Positions 9,107-21,065 of a stretch of 64,000 nt of DNA are shown in pieces. Every line of letters begins with the position of its first letter. Position 1 is the stretch's first letter. The stretch is from Rhododendron vialii (taxonomy: Eukaryota; Streptophyta; Magnoliopsida; Ericales; Ericaceae). The translations under genes and the position numbers were made by a program. The stretch lies in contig NC_080569.1 in the NCBI RefSeq assembly GCF_030253575.1, forward strand, positions 25,742,501 through 25,806,500. The letters are read 5' to 3'. The notes under the pieces are model-generated. The model did not search any database, had not been told where the DNA came from, and saw nothing but the letters and a program-made list of their open reading frames with translations.

Positions 9107-11649
9107 ATGGGAACACGGTGGTCGCAAGATGAAACTCCACAGGTTCGGGAAGAGGCTCCTCCACAAATTACAGAACAAGGTAGCACGAGCATACCAATAA
9201 TTTCACACAGCACTGAAAAAGATTCTTCCAGGGTTAGTGATGCAACACCACCAGAAGTAAAGCTGCCCCACAACTACGAAGCCATTGTCAAACATGCAGA
9301 CTCACCATTTGACTCCTCCTCCACTGAAAAGCTGTATAACCAGCTCCAGGCTGGAGTATTCTTAAACCAAGAAAAGAAGGCAAGTTTCAATTTTCTCACA
9401 GTTCGATGGAATTCCCAGAATCATGCATTCATTTCTCCAAAATCAGTTTCCAACGGAGTACAAAATAAAAAATAAAAAATGCAATTTTCATTTTCCACAA
9501 GGGGATGGATGAGCTTTACATAGTCAAACAGTCGTATCCCCAAAACCAAACCCCAACAAGAGTGAAAGAGGACGGCAAGTTTCATTTTCTCACAATTGGA
9601 TGGATTTACACGGTCGAATAGTGATATCTCTAAAACTAGTTTAACAAGCGTTAAAAGGACGGCAAGTTTCAATTATTTTTTTTTTACTGTTTGACAATTT
9701 CTACAACTAAAGAATGATCTCCAAAACCAGTTTCCAAAGGAATACAAAAAAAAAAAAATGTAAGTCTCATTTTCTCACAATCACACACAAGAGTCGTATC
9801 TCAAAACCAGTTTCCAACAAGCGTAAAATGCAGATGCAAGTTTCAATTTTTTTGTGTGGCAATTGGAAGAAATTTCTACCACCACTTTCTGACAACAGCA
9901 GAAAAGGAATGCAAGGTTCATTTCTCACAATTCCAAGGACTATACACAAACACGCATGGATCTTCAAACCAAGCTTCCACGTAGAGTTACAACATCAGAA
10001 GCAGAGGTAGGACTAGCCAAGGGCTTTGTTAAGCAAGTAACTCCATAGATAAGGGTTTTAAGGCAACTATCCATCCAATCTTCTGAATTAACATCACCAT
10101 AGACATCCAACCTCAATTTTCACTGTTGATTTGTATATGATACTTTTCAAATATTATCCTTACATCATTGGCATCGATATTCTCTTCTGATTAGCATTTT
10201 GTTTTTGTATGCAAAAGTATTGGGTTGATCGGAAGTCCAGCAGCAACAGCTTCATGTTATTTGCAAGGGATCTCTCAATCACTTGGGCTGAAGACAACCG
10301 CTATTGGCACTGGTCCTATCTCAAAGAAACAAGGTGCCAACTACAAGGGTTTACCTTAAGTTTTATGGTTCCTCATAAATTTTCTTACATTGATAAACAA
10401 ACCCATCCAAAAATCCAAGAAAATGGAGGGAAAATATGAACAAGTTGCCAGCAATCCAATATCCAAAACATGACCTATGGTGATCCATCATCCATGACTA
10501 TGATAGGTCGCCCTAGAACTAGCTTTGCAACCAAATTCCAATCCATGATCCAAAATCTTGATTTGTGGAGGGAAAAGAGATCGGAAGAGGAAGATACAGG
10601 TTTTTTTTTCTAATTTTTTTTTCCAGCACTCTAATATCCAAATACAGCCTATGGCTATGGAGCACTGACACACCTAAGTGTGTCGTTGTATGAGTGTCTA
10701 ACACGCTAAAGACATGAATAAGCCGGATAAACGGCGGGGAACGCCACGTGGTGTGTCCATTTATTGTAATTAGTTTTCTCCGATTGACACGAGGTTTTCT
10801 ACCATGTCCCAGGTAGAACACGTATGGGACACTGCATGGTAGAGTTTACAATTTAACAAACCTTTTTTGGGGGTTAAACTTCAATAATCAATATTACAAA
10901 CCTGGGATAAAACTTTTAAAAAGAAAACAGTTATGTGCGTTTATGACCGAGCCCAAAACCAACTATTTCTTTGCCTGGACCTAGTTAGTTTAGGAACCAA
11001 ATTCCAATCCTTGAGAAGGATACCCCCAACCTGTACACCAAAGAGTTGACGATGTAAAATCCAATTTGATAACCATCAAAGTCGTGCGGTCAACCCTTGC
11101 TCCAAAATCCTCCTACAACAACATAACAACATAACATAACCCATCTAGTCCCCAATCATTGGGGGTATGGGCAGGGGATGATTGGAGACAGACCTAACCT
11201 TTGGCAATATATGCACAAAGTGGCTGCTCCAGAATCCTCCTACCAATTCAATAATGTTTTGTTTGTTTCTGTTTCACAGTGATGTGTTTGTTGATGTTGC
11301 TGAACTGCTAAAAGTTTGCTGGCTGGAAATTCAAGGAAAATTTGAGATGGTAAACCTCTCACCAAGAACCGTTTATGAGGTGGTGTTTTTGGTCATGCTG
11401 AAAGATCCCGCTTTTGGGTGGGAAGTTCCAGTGAATGTTATGCTCATTCTCCCTGATGGAACAACGCAACAACATGAAGAAAATTTGATGGAAAAGCCAA
11501 GGGGACGATGGATAGAAATTCCAGCAGGGGAGTTTAGGACATCTTCTGAAAAAATTGGAGACATTCAATTCTCCCTCTATGAATACAAAGCTGGGATGTG
11601 GAAGAGAGGTCTGGTCATCAAAGGTGTTGCCATTCGGCCAAAAGCCTGA
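9107..11649 (+). CDS. Phloem protein 2-like lectin (PP2-A type), three exons
   Basis: Exons 9107-9379, 10218-10333 and 11280-11649 join into a 252-residue protein. Residues 1-91 are a hydrophilic N-terminal region ending in the HNYEAIVKHADSPF block seen in PP2-A proteins. Residues 92-252 form the PP2 lectin domain, with YWVDRKSSSNSFMLFARDL, ITWAEDNRYWHW, VCWLEIQGKFE, YEVVFLVMLK and a final KGVAIRP. The length suits the PP2-A family (about 250). Family knowledge: PP2 proteins are soluble phloem lectins that bind N-acetylglucosamine-type glycans; activity here is inferred. There is no signal peptide. Intron 1 uses a GC donor (AG|GCAAGT) with acceptor CAAAAG; intron 2 is GT-AG and contains a SINE. 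A GT donor 3-4 bases away would break the frame. Confidence 0.88.
9378..9990 (+). repeat. Diverged tandem array at the 5' end of lectin intron 1
   Basis: Six or seven units of about 75-100 bp start near 9378, 9480, 9572, 9660, 9760, 9831 and 9909. Each begins with a variant of GCAAGTTTCAATTTTCTCACA and most contain a CCAAAACCAGTTTCCAA motif and an A-rich end. The first unit starts at the 5' splice site itself. The unit at 9760 begins GTAAGT, a canonical donor. Confidence 0.7.
11117..11230 (-). mobile_element. SINE in lectin intron 2
   Basis: Minus-strand element ending in the Au-SINE-like tail GATTGGGGACTAGATGGGTT followed by GTTGTT-type repeats. It is flanked by AAAATCCTCCTAC (11104-11116) and AGAATCCTCCTAC (11231-11243), a 13-bp target duplication with one mismatch. 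It ends about 50 bp before the exon 3 acceptor. A second member is at 51343-51479. Confidence 0.75.
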
Positions 11650-13291
11650 AGCTTTAGACCTACCAAGAAGTACAATATCCATTCTTATTCAGATTTTTAT
11701 TTAGACGTTGTGACCTAGCATGGTAGCAGGTGCAATATAATGCTAGTTCTGTGGCCCGGGTTCGTATTACAAGGATCCGTCTCTCTGCAAAAGTGCGAGT
11801 AATAATGCCTAACTACTATCGCTTCCAAACCCCACTGTAAATGGAAGCCTAGCGAACTAGGCACAAGACATGTAATAAATATAATCATAACCTGAGGTTG
11901 GACAATAATAAAGCTCCATTCTTGGACAAATGCTTCACTTTCTTTTTCATGCAAACTTACAGATCAAGTCGCCATCTAGCCCTTTAAATTTTTCCATCTT
12001 CTTTTCATGATCGGTTAAAAGTATCCAATTCAAAATCCATTGGCAATAAGTTCAGAGACCACTTAGGCTTGTATACTAGTACTAGAAGTGATAATTAACC
12101 AATGTGGGACAACCTTAATACTCCTATGTGCGACCCTAGAATCATACTGGAGAGGTAAACAAAGGATTCATGGGTCTCAATGAAAGAAAGAGCTTTTATG
12201 ACACAAACAAAGGGAAAATCAATCTGGAGAGTCTTTCTTAAGCCTTGCTTTGAAATCCTAAAAGCATCTAATTCAAAACCAATTGACAATCAATGGAGAT
12301 ATCACCTAGACTCATATTCTTGTGTTGGAAGTGATAATTAACTGAGGTGGGACACGCTCTGAAATTAGGGGTGCAAATGAGCTAAGCTTTGTAGTGTTCG
12401 AGCTCGGCTCGTTTACTAACGAGCCTAGAGCCTAAAACTCGAGCTCAAGCTAAAAAACGAGCCCTTAATGAGCCAAGCCAAGTTCATTTACTAAATGTGC
12501 CTCTATAATCGAGCCGATCCTATACAAACGAAGACGAGCCTAAAACTCAAGCTCGGCCCGATTGCTAAACTAGTCAACCTGAGCCAAGCCTCAAGCAACT
12601 CGGTTCGTTTGCAGCCTTATCTAATAAGAACGCTAGCAGCTTTCCCTAGTTTCCCAGATGATCACTGTGTGTGTGTATACTTAAAAAAATATATAGATAT
12701 ATGTTAAGGGGAAGTTCAAGAGACTGACTCAGCTCGGCAGTATGAGCGTCAGAGACATAATGAGCGGACTGCGCATTGCGGTCAACCCTTGAGACCTTGG
12801 GTTTGACTATTTATTAAAGTGACGGACTATTTATTAGAGTGACGTGGCTATCCCCTGGGTCTTTCTCTAAGCCCGGCCACCACACTCAGTCTTCTCTTTC
12901 TCTCGTCTCATCTCTCTCTTATCTCTCGGTCTCTCTCTTTCTCTCTCTCATCTCTCTTTCATTTTGGGCTAAAACGTACCCGCGAAGTACCCAAGGTGTA
13001 CCGATGGAGTACCCTTGCCATACCCAAAGATACCAAAAGTACCCGGTGCGATTTTGCCGTACCCAGTACATTTTTTCCGTACCGACGCCGTATCCGTACC
13101 CAATGCGCGTACGGTGACATTTCCGGAGTACCCGTGCTTCATAGTGTGAAAAGAATATTAAATTTTCAATGACTAGTAGCAACAAATGAAGCCAATTTTC
13201 CACTATTTTCCTTTTTCAAATTCAGTTACTGCAGAATGAATGTAGACAGCACCTGATTGAGAGATTTCAAATGAAATTGCACTCGGGCATG
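11650..13291. other. Space between convergent lectin and phosphatase genes
   Basis: It holds the 3' flanks of both genes. Two related segments (about 12022-12110 and 12266-12353) share AATTCAAAA and GAAGTGATAATTAAC and look like an old duplication. A hAT-type MITE lies at 12366-12619, a CT-rich stretch at about 12890-12960 and a GTACCC-rich stretch at 12975-13130. No gene is seen. Confidence 0.6.
12366..12619. mobile_element. hAT-type MITE
   Basis: Ends are TAGGGGTGCAAATGAGC and, read inward from the right, TAAGGCTGCAAACGAACC. The interior is rich in GAGCTCG and complements. Flanks TCTGAAAT and TCTAATAA are only a weak 8-bp duplication. Confidence 0.55.
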
Positions 13292-16200
13292 TCAAAGTTC
13301 AGTGCGGTAGTTTTCTGGCTTAAACCACAACGAAAAATCAATACCCTTCTTCTTCAGTTTCTCTGTAGCAGGACCAATTCTCTCCAAAAGCTGCAATTCA
13401 TTTGAGTATAAATTATGCAATCCCGTTCACCGTTACACAAAAGCGATGCAAATTTATATCACAGTCAAATTCCTACAAAAGAAACAAAGACTAACCTGGG
13501 CATGCAGCACGCCATTGGATACCAAGACAGATCTATCAAATACACAAAAAATTTCACCATCCATGCAGGAAACTACCCCACCAGCTTCTTCAACTATCTG
13601 CTTGAAGTGTCAATCAGACACAAGCAAAAAAAAAAAAAAAGAAGCATAAAATGCAAAAATTTGAAACAGCAAGTGAGCAAAAGATGATTATAATCCTTTG
13701 ATCATAGCAACATTTAATGTAGATCTCTCATAGGCAAGAAGAGATTGTCAAAACTTATTTTAATACAGTAAGTTCTAGATAGAGTGAATCAGTTTATCTG
13801 TTAATTTAACTTTGCTATTCAGGATTGCCCCTCATAAATAATTCTTAACCTAAGCAGCCAAGCCCAATAGTTGAACTAACAAAAACGATTATATTGTTCC
13901 CGCTGTAAGAAACGTCATCTACCATTAAGGTAGTAAAAGAAAGTTTGAATGTCCTTTTGCGGTTGCAGCACCACAAGGGAAATGCCATTTCATCTTATCG
14001 TGTTTTTTGTTCTGCATGCTAGTGAAGGGAAAGATGATGTACTTGCAACTGTTTCATACAATACCGCAGTCTATACGTAAACTAGGTAGAATTGACAAAA
14101 TTTCGAAAGACAAATCAACTAACGAGCATGATTGATTTGTTCTCAGGGGCGGAGCCAAGAATTTTTATTAGTGAACTACAACAGTAAAAATACCTAAAAC
14201 AGTAAGAATTTTAATTCGCAACCGCCCATAAGCCTACAACAGTAGAAACATGCATCTTCAAGACCACCACCAACAGAACATCTACTTCCGCAACAATAAA
14301 ATAAAATAAAGAACATCAAAAGAATTTTGATTGTGTAACTTGAAAGTGTCAATCCATGGTAAACATGTATCACAACTAAATAGTAGTTTGTGGTCATTTG
14401 AGATATAGTGTGAGATAACACTAAGATTGTAGTTCATGGCGGATTCGTTCACACCCATGTAAATGGATTTGAGAGAGAGATAACAAGAGTGGGTGAAAAA
14501 CATCTCATTGTTTGCTCTCTAATTGGTTGCTCTAAAGAAACTTAGCAAACTGTGTGTAATTTGTGCATTTTGTGGGGTCAAGACTATCAAAAACATCCAA
14601 AACCTTAAGAGAAGTATTGGGCAAGTGACCCCACTTGCCCCATAATCCCTCTAATTGTTCTGGAAGGAAAAATCTTTGTCTAGAATCACTGTCTTTCATA
14701 TCATCCTGCCATTGTTATCCAGAAGAGAAATCAGCAAAGATCAAAAAGTGACATTACCAAAACACCAGCAGCCATATCCCATGGTTTTAGACGATATTCC
14801 CAATATGCTTCAACAATTCCAAGAGCTACATGGCACATATCCACTGCAGCAGCACCTAACCTTCTTACACCCTAAATATAAAGGCGAAAAAGGGGGAGAT
14901 ATGGAGGCAGAGAGAATATTACATAAACTATCCTCCCATATGTGATATACAACAAAATCTACGACAACAAATTGATCCTATAGTCCTATGCATGTATAAG
15001 CACAAAAGCAAGATGTCACTGTAAGGAATCGTAATTACCCGGCTGACATCAGTAAATTCTTTGAATAAGTCAATGTTGGTAGCCCATGCATCATCATGTT
15101 CATACCCAAACCCAGTAACCAGAAGAGATTGCTCCACCTAAGAAGAACAATGAAAGAAGGTAAGTTTTAAAAGAGAAATTCCAGCTTGAAGTTCCACCGT
15201 AATCTATGCTCTTCTATGAGTATCTTCAACTAACCTTGTGTCAGTTTTTAGTTAATATTTTTCCCCTGACAACTCCTTTCAAGTTCGCAGTCACAACTTT
15301 TGGGGAAAACAGATTAGGCAGAGATATCACTACGAATGCCAACAGAGTAACAAATATGCTTCCTTAACATAATAATATTGGTTAATGTGATTAGCCACTC
15401 TGGAACCAACTGTCCCACAAGTTCTTCTCTTGTATCATCACTTCTTTTTATTCAAAAACCTTTCTTTGTTGTTGGGCACACATGCTCAATCAGTCCCTCT
15501 TACTACATCTACCACTGGACAAAAAGACAAGATATTATAAACACAAGGCAGCTTGTCTTCCAAGATGACTGATACCGTATGAGGGCAACCTATTAATATA
15601 TAGCACTTCAACTCACCTTATCAGTAAGACTTGCATGAATTTTTTGCCCATTACAAAATGCACCTCCACCTAGAATAAAGAGGATCAAATATCTAGTCTG
15701 TAACTCAAAAATTCAATCTTGTATGCAAAAGAGCATGTTATATGGCTGCTTAGATTAAGCCTTCTTACCAGAAACTGCAGAAAAGACCCGTGTATTCCAA
15801 CACATAGGTCCTCCAACAAATTCAACCTTTAAGGACAAGCAACAGCATCATCTCTTGCCGTCAGAAATAGATAAATAAACATACTTCATCAACAAAAAAT
15901 AAACATTGGCCCTCTGTTTTACTTCTCTAGTACAGTAGCCCTTTGTACACTACCAGGTTCCATAAACTAGGCTTTGAACAGATAAAACAGCCAACTACTC
16001 ATTGGGTGTTAATAGATAAAAATAGTCATAGGGTATAAATAAGATAGAAGTTGATTTATGGCTATAACTAGATGATTCTGGATGCCTTTTAGTTACATGA
16101 ATACATCACCTTTTCACCTCCCCAAAGATATTTTTCCGTGCTCTTAGTTTTTCTGTTTGTGTATCTCAGGGTTTAATTTTCAATGGATAGCCCTTGACAG

Positions 16201-19200
16201 GCCTTCGACAGAATAACGGCAAAATTGGTCAGGTGTGGAGTACAACCTCAGTTGAGAAATTTAAGCTCATACTGGAAATTGTTCATCCATGCAAAAGCTA
16301 TAACTCATTTTTGCTCAGAGCAACAAATGATTTGACCACTTAACTGGTTAAAAAGAGTGAAATGGGGCGAGCAATATAGCCAAGGGAAATAATACCCTTT
16401 AAGTGGTTAAAAGTCGGGATATTAATCTTGCGGTTATGACTTTGAACCTGACGACAACCATTTTGCCCATTTAATGTCAAAGGTTAGGTCCACACCCTAT
16501 GTAAACCTCCTAGAGCACACTGATGGAGACTACTGGGTATGGTTTCTTTTACTGTAAAGGTCATCTCTATTGGTCACAAGACACAAAGTAATTAACATGT
16601 TTTCAACCAAACCATTTAATCGCATTTTTTGTGATTCCTCAGCCATTTTCACGAGAACTAATCTTCTGCCTATTACAGGATCAACGACCATATTATTTCA
16701 TATTTCCTCTTGCCATCTGAAGGATCAAAAGAGAAGTACACAAGTTCATTTCAGAAACTATAAGTGATTAAGTACCACAGCAGCAGCAGCTGGTTTTCCT
16801 CTAAAGAGAACTCCCACAGAGACAGCAAAGCTAGGGTAGCAATGTGCAAAATTCGTTGTCCCATCTACATAGATAGCATAAGTCAGATGGCCAGAGGTTG
16901 GAAAGTCAGCAGCCATCACAAAAAGTAAAGGCAGAAAAGTGAAGTTCCACACTCATGACAGCAGAAGGAAACAATGTGGTGAGTTATCATAGAATTTTTA
17001 ACGAAAGTCTAATTCCAAGGAACTCTAACAAACTATAATGAAACATCTTTAAATCAATTAAGTCCACAGTGAGAAGGAGTATGATCCATTGTGTAATAAG
17101 CGATCATAGACATACAAGAAAGATTTGGAGTGAGAAAAACCCTTAAATGTAAAGATTAAACTATGACATACCATCCGCTAGCCGATAAATCAAGTTTCTA
17201 ATTACTCAAGATCCAAACAAAGATCCTACCCAGTCAACTACTATGATCAGTTCCTTAGTTTCAACCTTCATCCTTCTGTTTCTTCATCTTTTAAAATTTT
17301 CAGATCTATTGTCTGCATTCCATGCCATGACCACAAATGCACAAGAAAAATCTTAGAACCAAGCCACAATGAACAGCGCCTGGCCACGTGGAACTGTAAT
17401 GATTGTATGCTATATGCTTATGTACAGTGTTCCTCATCTTCTTAGTATCTTACAAATCCCTCACTCACCTAACAATGCTCTGGCAAAATATCAAAGAACT
17501 GTGCACTCAATATGATTGATCAAATGGTCCCCGAGACGATCCTCGTGTGATACACTTATCGCTAAAACCTGTACCAATATGGGTAAAGGAAACCTAGACA
17601 ATTGAGGAAATAAAGTTTCTATGATTCGAAGTCCATAACTTCGCTTGGAATAACAACCGTGTTGAACTGTGAACACTCGAGATTCCATTGAACATTACTA
17701 ACTAAACTAAGAACATTCACTTGAGACTCAACAACTTCTAGAAGAAAGGGTTAAAGCACGCTGTAAAATTTTTAGGATAGTAACACTGCCAATTTAATTG
17801 TATCCAGAATAAAACCCCAGAATTAGTAGTCAAGTTATGAGCTCTAAGGAACTTAGTCAATAGGTTGTGAGCCAAACCTAAGGGATCTATGCACCAAAGA
17901 TAATCAGAAGATGAATCGCCAATAAGCCCTCCCTCCTCCCCAAGAATAAGGTGATCTGAGAAGTTCTTTTTCACAACTTCTAGAATTGCAGCCTCACTCA
18001 TTTTATCTGTCCTGCAAATAAATCCAAGTAGAAAACATCGAATCAAAAGGAAAGCAGGAGAGAGCGTGAAATTTAGACCAACAAATAAAACAAAACAAAA
18101 CAGGAGTCACAAAAAAAGAATTTTAAATATAATATAAGAAAGTTGAAGTTGTATGCATATAATTTAAAATGAAGCTTTTAGTCTGCAGTGTCCATGCATC
18201 TGTTGGTCTCAATATAGGAATGAGGGCACAATATAAGAGATGTAGGAATCAACTAATTGCACATAACATGTACATGTTATGGAACCATAGATGATGCAGA
18301 AAACGTGCATCAGATAAGGCAAATCTCAGATAAAACAAAAAACAATAACCAAGGCTAGTTATCCACTATAAACTTTGCACTAGGTGAAGTCTGCGTTGCG
18401 ATGAAAACAGAAACAAATCTAGGTTAAATGGTTTTGCATCAGCTAATCATTCCACACCACCAACACAAAAGCATTCCAACGCCTTGGCAGAAAAGTTTGG
18501 CCCTTAGGCAAAACTTGGAGCACCGAGAAGTTCCAAAAAGTAGGTGCACACAACAAGTAGGGACCGCCTACCTGGTATAAACTCTAACTTTGCAGCTGAA
18601 AGAGTAGATTATGATATCTCAGCTAAGTTTAATCTCCCAAATTATGCCTAAGACCCCCAGGAGACATCCAAAGTGCTGTAGCTGGTTATCTCATATGCCA
18701 TAATACACTATCATGTTCGAACAAACCATACATCTTAATGTCAATAAAACGAAGCAAGCATAGGATCATACATCATGGAAATGAGAGCTTAAAATGTTAG
18801 TCTTACTCTGTCACTAAGTCAGTGAGTCCTTTGTAGGTAATTGTTCGAGGCTTATTCACGGCGTCCATCACGACCTGAACAAGAAAAAGTATACATAACT
18901 TGAGATTCATAACACTAAAAGTCAGTCTTGAACAACAGAGGCAGGATTAAAAACACATTCACACGCTCCATCTGGCTCGTCTTCAAACGAGCATAAGTAC
19001 AAGAGTGAAATGCAGAATGAAGACCATGCTGAGAGACAATGGGGTGGGAAAAAAACATATGTTAAGGATATATGACAGAAGCAAAGGTTAAGTTTGACAA
19101 TAAATTTTGTACAGAAAACTTTATAAAAACATTTGATAGAAAGAACATGAACATTTGATGTGCCAGGGATTGTTCCAGGATAGTTGCTGATATCAGAGCT

Positions 19201-19983
19201 TGCGTGAGCTCATGGAGAAATGTGAAGAAAACTGATGCCAATAGATTGCTAATTTGCTATGTATGCCTGGAGTGGCAAATCTCTCCTAAAGTGTTTGTTC
19301 CTAATGGCTCTTCTTGAATCTGGTGTCTTGGTATTGCTCTCTAGCTTTAATTTTTTGGTTTTATTGGCTCTGTTTGTCCGTTGGGCCGTGTGTCTGTTTT
19401 CCTAGGTTTGGGGTTTCCGGGTGATTGTAGTAGCCTGTTGTTATCTGTTCTCCTTCTTCTGTGGGACTGGTTTTGTTTTGCTTTGCTGGGGTATGCCCCT
19501 AAGAACCTATATCTGGTTTTGCTTTCAATGAACTAATTTACCGAAAAAAAGCTAAATAAAGATTTTAAACAGTTAAATGCATATGAGTATTCAAAACATG
19601 GGAATGCGTAGAAATTGGGAATATAATATAAATACCTGAGCACCAGTTGTAGCAGCAGTCTCAACCACTAGAAGAAGATGATTAGCGGGAATGGGGCCTG
19701 TTGATTCAGCAGCAACTTTTGAGTAATTTTTCTTCTGATTTGGAATTTCAGGAGATAACACAGCTTTTGTGCAAGAGGATGATGATGATGAGGGTGTAGA
19801 AGAGTTAAAGAACGGAGTATAAATTCCAAACCCATGCAGCAGGAGAAGTTTCTTCTTCTTCTGGGGTGGATATTTTTGACAAGAAATACTCCTACTATGT
19901 GCAAGTGATATGCTGATGCTGGGTATTTGAGAGAATAGGAGGGGGGTTAATTGGGATGAGAGTAGACACCTTCCCATTTCCAT
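13292..19983 (-). CDS. IMPL1: Plastid-type inositol-phosphate phosphatase (IMPL1-like), ten exons
   Basis: Exons 19983-19636, 18874-18807, 18011-17878, 16864-16776, 15826-15769, 15669-15617, 15137-15039, 14871-14758, 13597-13496 and 13390-13292 join in frame into 387 residues, all with GT-AG introns. Residues 1 to about 95 are Ser/Lys-rich like a plastid transit peptide. The phosphatase fold follows, with metal-site signatures GEEGG, CIDPLDGTTNF and KPWDMAAGVL..EEAGG. The family is a Mg-dependent phosphatase acting on inositol monophosphates, and in plants also on related sugar phosphates; substrate is inferred. The residue after FAH in motif FAHCYPSF is Cys, where I expect Gly. Intron 1 contains an antisense-oriented LINE 3' end. 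The CDS looks intact. Confidence 0.92.
19170..19550 (+). mobile_element. Truncated L1 3' end in IMPL1 intron 1
   Basis: Plus-strand text reads as the tail of a LINE ORF2 (ADIRACVSSWRNVKK-like near 19190-19240, compare EVRACISSWRGVKR in the L1 at 31112). A G/T-rich 3' UTR and a short A tail at 19544-19550 follow. It lies opposite to the host gene. No clear target duplication was found. Confidence 0.65.
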
Positions 19984-20437
19984 TGCGGTGAGTTGATCGG
20001 TACGTCGATAGTTGGATACTGTGCCGGCGCCACACGATTTCTGGGCGTAAAAGCATCCGGCTATGAGGCCGGCACACCATTTCTGGGGTTAAAAGCATCC
20101 GGCTATGATGCTCCCAGGCGGTTTGGAGCATCATACTTCCATTATTTCTGAGCCGTCGGATGCTATGGGTTTAATCTCATCCATTGATATAAAACTCCTC
20201 CTCTCTCTCATTTACCTCCTACTCCCGGTTACCTTTGACTGAAAATCACGCCCTAATCTTTTGCCCCTCCTCCCTCCCTCCTCTCTCTCCTCACGCCTCC
20301 ACAGCCGAAAACTCCACGGCTCCCAAACGCAGCTCCACGGCTCCTCAGTAGCTCCCTAACGCAGACACTCCCAGACGCCTTTCAACAATGGTGGAAACCT
20401 CCATAGCTCCTACACCTCCTGACCTCCACAGCCCAGG

Positions 20438-20487
<50 letters not shown>

Positions 20488-20566
20488 GACAACAATGAGT
20501 TTGCTCCTTATCTGCCATCCTAGTGTTAAAAATGGGTTTGTAAAGCTGCAACTCTGTGACAGGGCC
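19984..20566. other. Upstream region of IMPL1
   Basis: It contains two adjacent copies of an about 45-bp unit (20022-20066 and 20067-20110) sharing ATTTCTGGG and AAAAGCATCCGGCTATGA, and a (CT)n at 20441-20483. On the gene strand the latter would be a (GA)n about 460 bp upstream of the start codon. No promoter element can be assigned with confidence. Confidence 0.5.
20441..20483. repeat. (CT)n microsatellite
   Basis: Perfect CT dinucleotide run of about 43 bp. Confidence 0.95.
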
Positions 20567-21065
20567 ACACTACAACAAATAGTGGCAACAATAGCAGTCC
20601 TTGAGTTGAAGGACACGGAAAGAAGCGGAGGATGAAATTACAGCGTTTCGTTAAAATCTTCCATAGCGTTCCGCCCAAAATCAAAGCGCCAAATCTCTTT
20701 CCGCTCAAAATTCGTTCGGTGCGCTTCTGAAATTTCAATCGATTCCTTGATTGGCGCCCCACTCTATTCATGTGAACCGGTGTTACTCTCTTATGGATTC
20801 ATTTCTAGTTAAGCTAGGGTGAATCGAGAGTTCTTCTTCCGCCCAAAGGTTTGTTCTTTTTTCTCTCTTTTCCAAAATCTGTACGTCATACGTGGTCCTT
20901 ACTAACAATCACATTTTTTCCCTCTTTCGTACTCGGAGAAGAATCAAAAGCCATTGTTTGATTTTTTGCACCAGTTGAAGCAAAGAATCATTGTCCACGG
21001 AAGCCATCACCACCCGAAATCACTAATCCAGTGCTAAAAAACCCTTAAAAACCCCAACCCAGCCC

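Noticed and set aside
14147-14170. CAGGGGCGGAGCCAAGA resembling a hAT MITE end in an IMPL1 intron
   Set aside because: No partner end could be located nearby.
20568-20600. CACTACAACAAAT resembling the end of a CACTA transposon
   Set aside because: No matching inverted end or 3-bp duplication was found, so one short motif is not enough.
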